From positions 1-11,721 of the forward strand of contig CAYSXY010000058.1 of the NCBI GenBank assembly GCA_964435165.1: DNA of 11,721 nucleotides, given 5' to 3'. The notes beneath the pieces were generated by a model that was not told the origin of the DNA, ran no database searches, and saw nothing but the letters and a program-made list of their open reading frames with translations. Source of the stretch: CAYSXY01 sp964435165. GTDB lineage: Bacteria > Pseudomonadota > Alphaproteobacteria > Rickettsiales > RI-342. Shown here in pieces: positions 7,001-11,721 of this stretch; within the stretch, counting starts at the first letter, position 1, and each line of letters opens with the position of its first letter. A program made the position numbers and the translations under genes.

Positions 7001-7069
7001 GGGGTTTCTATGGCATGGAATATGTAAAAAGTCATGTTTTTTAGAGAAATAATCCCGAATCTGATGAAA

Positions 7070-7087
7070 CTGTCATAAAGTTGTTAT
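7070..7087 (+). promoter_or_regulatory. Candidate Pho box (PhoB-binding direct repeat)
   Basis: CTGTCATAAAGTTGTTAT is a direct repeat of CTGTCAT-like heptamers at 11-bp spacing. From memory it matches the consensus CTGTCATAAAWCTGTCAT at 15 of 18 positions and the E. coli phoA box even more closely. It points towards the AstE-like gene. A weak -10 (AAGAAT, 7099-7104) lies 11 bp downstream, about the spacing used at PhoB-activated promoters. It lies about 91 bp before that gene's TTG start and about 70 bp before the divergent ispH start. Binding by PhoB is inferred. Confidence 0.45.
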
Positions 7088-7177
7088 ATAGTTATTTTAA
7101 GAATTAAAGCGACGGGGTGTGCCATCAATGTGCGTGGTGACAGCCGTTGAAAATAAGATGATCAGGGATACGTTATT

Positions 7178-9004
7178 TTGTCTAATCAGGCCGCTATCGA
7201 TTATTTCGTTCGTTATTACGAAGACCGGGTGCGTGCGGAATATAATTACCCGCCCGATCAGGCGATTCGGCTGGATGATGTGCTGCACTATGTGCTTGAT
7301 CAGCCTGTCACCCTGGATGATTTGAAGGCCGTTTTTGACTTTGTCAAACATCAGCAGGTAAATGGCGTGTCTGGTGTCATGGTGTTTGATTCTGGTCAAT
7401 CCGGTCCCACACTTGGGGTCAGCGCAGTGACGCATGGTAATGAACCGGCCGGATTAGCCAGTGTGCCAGCATTGGTGATGCTGGAAGCGCTGGGTATGAT
7501 GCAAAGCGGTAAAGTGATATTCTCTGCCAATAATATGCAGGCTGCTGAGGAATATTTTGCTGCCGTTAAGGCAGGTGATGAACAAGCTAAGCATGCAGCG
7601 CGTAAGGCACGTGGTGATTCGGTAAATATGAATCGCTTACCCGATGATGTGATGGAGCAGGTTGACAGTAGCTCTTATGCGATTCGCCGTGCGCAGGCCT
7701 TAAAGCCATTTTGGGATCAATATGATGTGGGGCTTGACCTCCACACTACCTCGACCAAAGCCGACCCGATGGTGATTACGCACCGGCCACCAGATGAAAA
7801 ACGTGAACATCTGCTGGCGAATATGCCGGCGGTGGACTGGATCACGGGAATATACGAGAAGTTGAAAGGCAATGCGGTGCCGGAATTTTATGGCGGACCG
7901 GGCAAGCCAGCGACCACCGCAACCATTGAATGTGGACAGCATGAGGCACGCGAATCGGCTGATGTGGCGCAGAATACCGTGATTACGGCGATGGAGAATA
8001 TGGGGTTGATGCTGGGACTCAACCGGCGCTTTTCTCCTGCGCTGAATCGCTTGCGCGAGACCTCGACATATAACCATTTCCATCTGGCAGATGAGGGGAT
8101 CACGGCAATATTCCATCCCAAAGCCGATCCAAACTTTGATGCGGTTGCGCAGCAGGCGGGATTGTCGGCGCAGGTGGTCCAAGAAATGAAGAAAGATAGC
8201 TACCGGCTGGTCAATCTTCGTCAGCCGCGCGAACGAGCTAAACGAGCCAATGAGCGCGTGAATGGTGACGGCGTATGGCAGAATTTTGAGCAGATCGGTG
8301 CCGGAGAAATTGTTGCTGTTGGTGAAAAATACGGCCACCCGCTGGTGACGCCTGCGGGCGGTCATATTATCATGGCACCACGTAATCCTGTTATTCCTGC
8401 CGATCAGGCGGAGGCAATCGCTTTTATCACCGAGCCGATGCGACTGATGCCGGTGAAGGCCGGGAATCGTGAGACGATTCATCAATGGCGCAACGAGGTA
8501 ATGGCCGGGCGTTCTCAGTCATCAACGCAGGCTGTTTTACCTCCGCAACATACAACACAACAGTCGGCGCAATCTGAGTTGGTTCAGCGCCGGGAAGTGC
8601 AGCCGGTTGTGTCTGAGCCAGAGCCTGAATTGTCGCGCTGGCAGAGATTCAAGCAAGGGATTGGTAATGCCGTTCGCTGGACATGGAACCGTGCGACCTA
8701 TCCGGTGCGGTGGGGATTTGCCAAGGTTCGTGGTAATGATGCGCCGCCGGTTGACCCTGAGAAGGCGGCAGCAACAATGATTCAGTCCGATGCAGTGAAG
8801 ACATCTGAGCGGTTAGGCTCACAATCTCTCATGCAGCATTCCGACGCCAGAGACCATCACATGATGCCGCCGGCCGATGAAACATTGGCGCATGGGGCGG
8901 ATAGCATGCGGCAAAACCCGGCCGCAGTTAGTGATGGAGATGTGCCGCTGGTCAATCTTGGCACACAGGCTGCCATGAATGGGGCCTATGCCACGCGGCA
9001 GTGA
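7178..9004 (+). CDS. AstE/AspA-family zinc hydrolase (succinylglutamate desuccinylase/aspartoacylase-like) with long C-terminal tail
   Basis: A 608-aa protein. Residues about 75-280 look like an M14-type AstE/AspA catalytic domain: zinc ligands H86 and E89 in THGNE, third ligand H189 in DLHTT, N152/R153 (NMNRLP) for substrate carboxylate binding, and catalytic E251 in 'TIECGQHE'. Residues about 370-425 (IGAGEIVAVGEKYGHPLVTP) resemble the C-terminal beta domain of the family. The expected reaction is amide hydrolysis of an N-acyl amino acid, but the substrate is unknown and no other ast genes are near. Beyond about residue 430 comes a tail unlike AstE. It has a Gln/Ser/Pro-rich linker (446-484), a Trp/Arg-rich stretch (487-518) and a polar end. 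There is no signal peptide. The only plausible start is TTG at 7178 with AGGGA 9 nt upstream. An ATG at 7128 in another frame would join only with one extra base in the T run at 7176-7179. A Pho-box-like site lies upstream. Confidence 0.8.
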   Translation: MSNQAAIDYFVRYYEDRVRAEYNYPPDQAIRLDDVLHYVLDQPVTLDDLKAVFDFVKHQQVNGVSGVMVFDSGQSGPTLGVSAVTHGNEPAGLASVPALVMLEALGMMQSGKVIFSANNMQAAEEYFAAVKAGDEQAKHAARKARGDSVNMNRLPDDVMEQVDSSSYAIRRAQALKPFWDQYDVGLDLHTTSTKADPMVITHRPPDEKREHLLANMPAVDWITGIYEKLKGNAVPEFYGGPGKPATTATIECGQHEARESADVAQNTVITAMENMGLMLGLNRRFSPALNRLRETSTYNHFHLADEGITAIFHPKADPNFDAVAQQAGLSAQVVQEMKKDSYRLVNLRQPRERAKRANERVNGDGVWQNFEQIGAGEIVAVGEKYGHPLVTPAGGHIIMAPRNPVIPADQAEAIAFITEPMRLMPVKAGNRETIHQWRNEVMAGRSQSSTQAVLPPQHTTQQSAQSELVQRREVQPVVSEPEPELSRWQRFKQGIGNAVRWTWNRATYPVRWGFAKVRGNDAPPVDPEKAAATMIQSDAVKTSERLGSQSLMQHSDARDHHMMPPADETLAHGADSMRQNPAAVSDGDVPLVNLGTQAAMNGAYATRQ

Positions 9005-9036
9005 AGCGTTCTAAGATTTTTTATGGAGTCGCTTCA
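9002..9036. repeat. Inverted repeat at a convergent gene junction
   Basis: TGAAGCG (9002-9008) and CGCTTCA (9030-9036) form a perfect 7-bp inverted repeat around a 21-nt loop that includes a run of six T (9017-9022). It spans the stop codons of the AstE-like gene and the DUF3617-like gene. It could act as a weak bidirectional terminator, but the loop is long and the T run lies inside it, so it is not a classical intrinsic terminator. Confidence 0.3.
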
Positions 9037-9512
9037 GGACAGGGGCCGATATAGGCGCCGGAGACGCTGGCTTTGCCGCCGAGTTTCATCTGATCCATGC
9101 CGGGAATATCGCCCATTTCGCCTAAATCCATACTATACTCAATCTGTCCTTCATAGGCGGTTTCGTTCGTGATCGTCATGCGGCCTTTATGGATCATAAG
9201 CATACCACCCTGATTGCAGCGCATTTCCCATGTATAACCGGAGCCGGTTTCGTCGATTGAGGCGATATCGCAATTGCCTTGGGTGTTATCGGCAACCATC
9301 TGTTTGATGCTTGCCGGATCCTCCAGATCCTTACCGTTCAGGCATTGATTGAAGGTGTTTTTCATACGGCTGGTGTTGTTAGGCATGCCCTGCATGGTGG
9401 TTTCGGTCGTAATGCGCCACTGGCCGGATTTAATCGAGGGGGCTGCCAGGGCCGTGTTTGCCGTGGCAATGATGGTGCCGGCGCAGATGGCGAAGGCGAG
9501 GAAATGTTTCAT
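9021..9512 (-). CDS. DUF3617-like secreted protein
   Basis: A 163-aa predicted periplasmic protein. The signal peptide has K3, a hydrophobic core (residues 4-20) and cleavage after Ala23 (A-L-A, then A-P). The mature part starts 'IKSGQWRITTETTMQGMP', matching the opening of DUF3617 proteins (a 'G.W.......' beta strand). It has four cysteines (57, 81, 99, 158), probably two disulfides, as often seen in this family. A Met/Gly-rich segment (130-148) is notable. DUF3617 proteins have no established function. The gene lies 62 bp downstream of zapE on the same strand, so it may be read from that transcript or its own promoter. The start has only a weak AGAG upstream. It converges on the AstE-like gene with 16 bp between the stop codons. 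Confidence 0.8.
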   Translation of the reverse strand: MKHFLAFAICAGTIIATANTALAAPSIKSGQWRITTETTMQGMPNNTSRMKNTFNQCLNGKDLEDPASIKQMVADNTQGNCDIASIDETGSGYTWEMRCNQGGMLMIHKGRMTITNETAYEGQIEYSMDLGEMGDIPGMDQMKLGGKASVSGAYIGPCPEATP

Positions 9513-9574
9513 AGTGTGTGCTCTATTGATGGTGTTTTTTGAGAAATTGTTGAATAGGGTATATTGTTATTAGT

Positions 9575-10729
9575 TTACACCTCTTTCATCACATGTCCAC
9601 GGGCGAGATAATCGGTCGATTGCATTTCGACCAGACGTGAGACAGTGCGATGAAATTCAAAACTGCCATCTCCTTCCGGATAAAGCTGATCAGGCGGTGC
9701 GGCGGCTGTGGCAATGAGTTTGACGCGGTGCTCATATAGCTCATCAATCAGGGTGACAAAGCGCCGCGCTTCATTACGCTTTTCAGCGCTCAGGATAGGG
9801 ATATTCTCCAGGATCAGCGTGTGGAACTCTTCGGCCAGACAGATATAGTCTTTGGGACCAAGAGCACTGGCGCACAGGCTGTTAAAATCGGTCCAGGCGA
9901 TGCCTGATGCGCTTTTGGGGATGATGACCTCACGGTTGTTGACATGTAGTGTGTACGGCTTTGGTGTGGCGTGATTACTTAAACTGTCAAAGCTATGCTG
10001 TGCGAACATTGGTGCCTGCCCATCCAGAGGAGAGTGATATGTTTCTTCCAGCGCCTGCAGTTTCTGCAGGCGGTAATCCGTTGCACTTTCGAGTGCGATA
10101 CAGTCAATTTTCTGTTCCATGAGATCGACGAATTTCAAAAAACGCTCACGTTGCAGACCGTGCGGATAAAGCTCACGCGGTGCGCGATTGGAGGTGGTGA
10201 CCAGAATGACCCCACGTTTGAACAAAAGGGTAAACAGGCGGGCAAGAATCATCGCATCGGCGACGTCATGAACTTCAAATTCATCAAGGCAGAGCAGCCA
10301 GTAATGGTCGCGTATGTGGCGGGCGATAGGCAAAATGGGATCTCTGTCATTGTCGTCGCCATGCTCGTGACGCCATTGGTGGATACGCGAATGGATGTCC
10401 TGCATGAACGCATGAAAATGGATGCGCTTTTTTTTCGCAACCGGGGCGGTTTCGTAAAATAAGTCCATCAGCATAGATTTGCCACGTCCAACGCCGCCGT
10501 AAATATAAAGTCCCTTTGGAGGGGCGGCGACTTCCATGCCCGGTAGAAGGGTAGACAGGCGAGTACGAAGGCGTGATGGTGGCTGATAGCCTTGTATTAA
10601 TGCGCTATGTAATTTCTGCAGTTGCTCGACAACCATCTGCTGCGCCGGATCAGAGGTCAGCATACCGTTTTCGATCATGGACCGGTAGAGTGTGGTGGGG
10701 CTATCAGCAAGGGTGACAGTATTCGTCAT
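9575..10729 (-). CDS. zapE: Cell division protein ZapE (AFG1-like ATPase)
   Basis: An AFG1/ZapE-family P-loop ATPase that in E. coli associates with the FtsZ ring late in constriction. From the chosen start (384 aa; E. coli ZapE is about 375) the Walker A is GGVGRGKS with K84. The family block 'RIHFHAFMQDIHSRIH' follows. The Walker B is 'LLCLDEFEVHDVADAM' with D149 and E150, the sensor motif is TTSNR at about 178-182, and 'YPHGLQRERFLKF' follows. Near the C-terminus 'RRFVTLIDELYEHRVKL' is also diagnostic of the family. I chose ATG 10729 because the protein then begins with family-like sequence. An upstream in-frame ATG at 10765 would add 12 unconvincing residues, and neither start has a clear Shine-Dalgarno sequence. 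The gene is divergent from panC and upstream of the DUF3617-like gene. Confidence 0.94.
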   Translation of the reverse strand: MTNTVTLADSPTTLYRSMIENGMLTSDPAQQMVVEQLQKLHSALIQGYQPPSRLRTRLSTLLPGMEVAAPPKGLYIYGGVGRGKSMLMDLFYETAPVAKKKRIHFHAFMQDIHSRIHQWRHEHGDDNDRDPILPIARHIRDHYWLLCLDEFEVHDVADAMILARLFTLLFKRGVILVTTSNRAPRELYPHGLQRERFLKFVDLMEQKIDCIALESATDYRLQKLQALEETYHSPLDGQAPMFAQHSFDSLSNHATPKPYTLHVNNREVIIPKSASGIAWTDFNSLCASALGPKDYICLAEEFHTLILENIPILSAEKRNEARRFVTLIDELYEHRVKLIATAAAPPDQLYPEGDGSFEFHRTVSRLVEMQSTDYLARGHVMKEV

Positions 10730-10811
10730 CTGGGTTATGAGACATGCAGTTGATATCATCACCATGCATTAGGCTTTTTTGCAGCGCAATACAAGTGCAA
10801 CAGGGTGATGT

Positions 10812-10825
10812 CTGGCTTGCGCCAG
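10812..10825. repeat. Small inverted repeat in the zapE-panC divergent gap
   Basis: CTGGC-TTGC-GCCAG is a perfect 5-bp stem with a 4-nt loop, 26 bp before the panC start. It has no following T run, so it is not a terminator; an operator or RNA hairpin in the leader is possible. Repeats this short occur by chance. Confidence 0.25.
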
Positions 10826-10850
10826 CCACGTAGCTATTGGGTTATAGTAG

Positions 10851-11705
10851 ATGGATATTGCACGGGATATCGTGAGTTTGAGAGGAACGGTCAAGCAATT
10901 ATGGAAGCGCCAGGGACGCGTGGCGCTGGTGCCGACCATGGGGGCGCTGCATGATGGGCATATGGTGCTGGTGAAGGCGGCACAGAAACTGGCTGACGGC
11001 GTTGTGTTGAGCATTTTTGTGAATCCTACCCAGTTTGGGAAGGGCGAGGATTTTGAAAGCTATCCACGAAGTGAAGCGGATGATGTGGCCTTATGCGAAA
11101 AGCATGGCGTGAATGCAGTGTACATTCCAACGCCTGAGGTGATGTATCCTCAAGGATTTACCACTGAGCTGAGGGTGGGAGGGCCATCGCAGGGATTGTG
11201 TGGTGCATCGCGGCCCGGACATTTTAACGGGGTGGCGTTGGTGGTGGTGAAATTGCTGATGCAGGTGATGCCCGATGTCGCCGTGTTCGGAAAGAAAGAT
11301 TATCAGCAACTTCAGGTGATTCGGCGTGTGGTGCAGGATTTGGATATTGATGTAAAGATTGAAGGGGTAGAGACAAGCCGTGATTCTGACGGGGTGGCGC
11401 GATCGTCCCGCAATGCCTATCTAACTGCGGCAGAACGCAAAGTTGCCCCCTCACTTTATGAAACCTTGCTGGCAACCGCTGACAAGGTTCGTGAGGGCGG
11501 GAATGTGGATTATATTATGGGGTGGGCGAAGGGACGGTTGTTGCAGGCCGGGTTTGATGCCGTCGAATATGTTGCTTTGTGCGATGAACAGACATTGGTG
11601 CCGATCAGCAATCTGGATAAAGCGCTGGAGCAACGGCAGGGAATGCGGCTGCTGGCGGCAGCGAAGCTTGGAAAAGCGCGACTTATTGATAATGTCGATA
11701 TTTAA
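10851..11705 (+). CDS. panC: Pantothenate synthetase (pantoate--beta-alanine ligase)
   Basis: Condenses pantoate and beta-alanine with ATP (via pantoyl-adenylate) to form pantothenate, the coenzyme A precursor, in the cytosol. It is 284 aa, the usual length. Motifs are 'VPTMGALHDGH' (27-37), whose H34 and H37 form the HxGH-type nucleotide site, 'SIFVNPTQF' (54-62), 'YPRSEADD' (71-78), 'GKKDYQQLQVIRR' (147-159) and 'SRDSDGVARSSRNAYL' (176-191), which carries the KMSKS-like loop. All are intact. The ATG aligns exactly with the start of E. coli PanC, although no Shine-Dalgarno sequence is visible. The window ends 16 bp after the stop, so the next gene (often panB) cannot be seen. No terminator is visible. 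Confidence 0.97.
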   Translation: MDIARDIVSLRGTVKQLWKRQGRVALVPTMGALHDGHMVLVKAAQKLADGVVLSIFVNPTQFGKGEDFESYPRSEADDVALCEKHGVNAVYIPTPEVMYPQGFTTELRVGGPSQGLCGASRPGHFNGVALVVVKLLMQVMPDVAVFGKKDYQQLQVIRRVVQDLDIDVKIEGVETSRDSDGVARSSRNAYLTAAERKVAPSLYETLLATADKVREGGNVDYIMGWAKGRLLQAGFDAVEYVALCDEQTLVPISNLDKALEQRQGMRLLAAAKLGKARLIDNVDI

Positions 11706-11721
11706 CGGGGTTGCCTAAGAG

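Noticed and set aside
10843..10848. TATAGT directly before panC, considered as its -10 element.
   Set aside because: Transcription would start after the panC ATG, which is fixed by alignment to E. coli PanC, and no -35 lies at a usual distance.

Overview
This 11.7 kb window is gene-dense chromosomal DNA of moderate GC with core-metabolism genes and no sign of mobile elements, phage, CRISPR arrays, rRNA or tRNA. The gene set (glutathione-dependent glyoxalase II, IspH, ZapE, PanC, a DUF3617-type secreted protein) points to Pseudomonadota. A small methyltransferase divergent from gloB, plus the general protein style, suggests Alphaproteobacteria, possibly a less-studied lineage. That placement is inference, not proof.

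Left part (1-5832). The first 147 bases are AT-rich and hold no supported gene. A SAM-dependent methyltransferase (148-906, minus) is divergent from a tightly packed plus-strand gene train. The train runs: small secreted protein (1031-1360), glyoxalase II gloB (1357-2118), class IV D-amino acid aminotransferase (2129-3019), HAD phosphatase (2989-3690), DadA-type FAD D-amino acid dehydrogenase (3680-4939) and an alpha/beta hydrolase (4951-5832). Every junction overlaps or has a gap of only about 10 nt, so this is very probably one operon. It joins two different routes from D-amino acids to 2-oxo acids with detoxification and hydrolase functions.

Middle (5818-7177). On the minus strand lie ispH (6026-7000) and, downstream of it, a previously unlisted 45-codon gene for a single-pass membrane microprotein (5818-5955). 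The microprotein has its own strong Shine-Dalgarno sequence. It also has what looks like a complete FNR/FixK-type promoter: a perfect TTGAC-N4-GTCAA box spaced exactly 22 nt from a TATAGT -10 element. This is the most interesting signal in the window. Between ispH and the next, divergent gene is a Pho-box-like direct repeat (7070-7087).

Right part (7178-11721). A 608-aa AstE/AspA-like zinc hydrolase with an unusual C-terminal extension of about 170 residues (7178-9004) converges on a DUF3617-like secreted protein (9021-9512, minus). The latter sits downstream of the cell-division ATPase ZapE (9575-10729, minus). ZapE is divergent from panC (10851-11705), the last pantothenate step, which is complete just before the window ends. 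No gene-free stretch exceeds about 180 bases.
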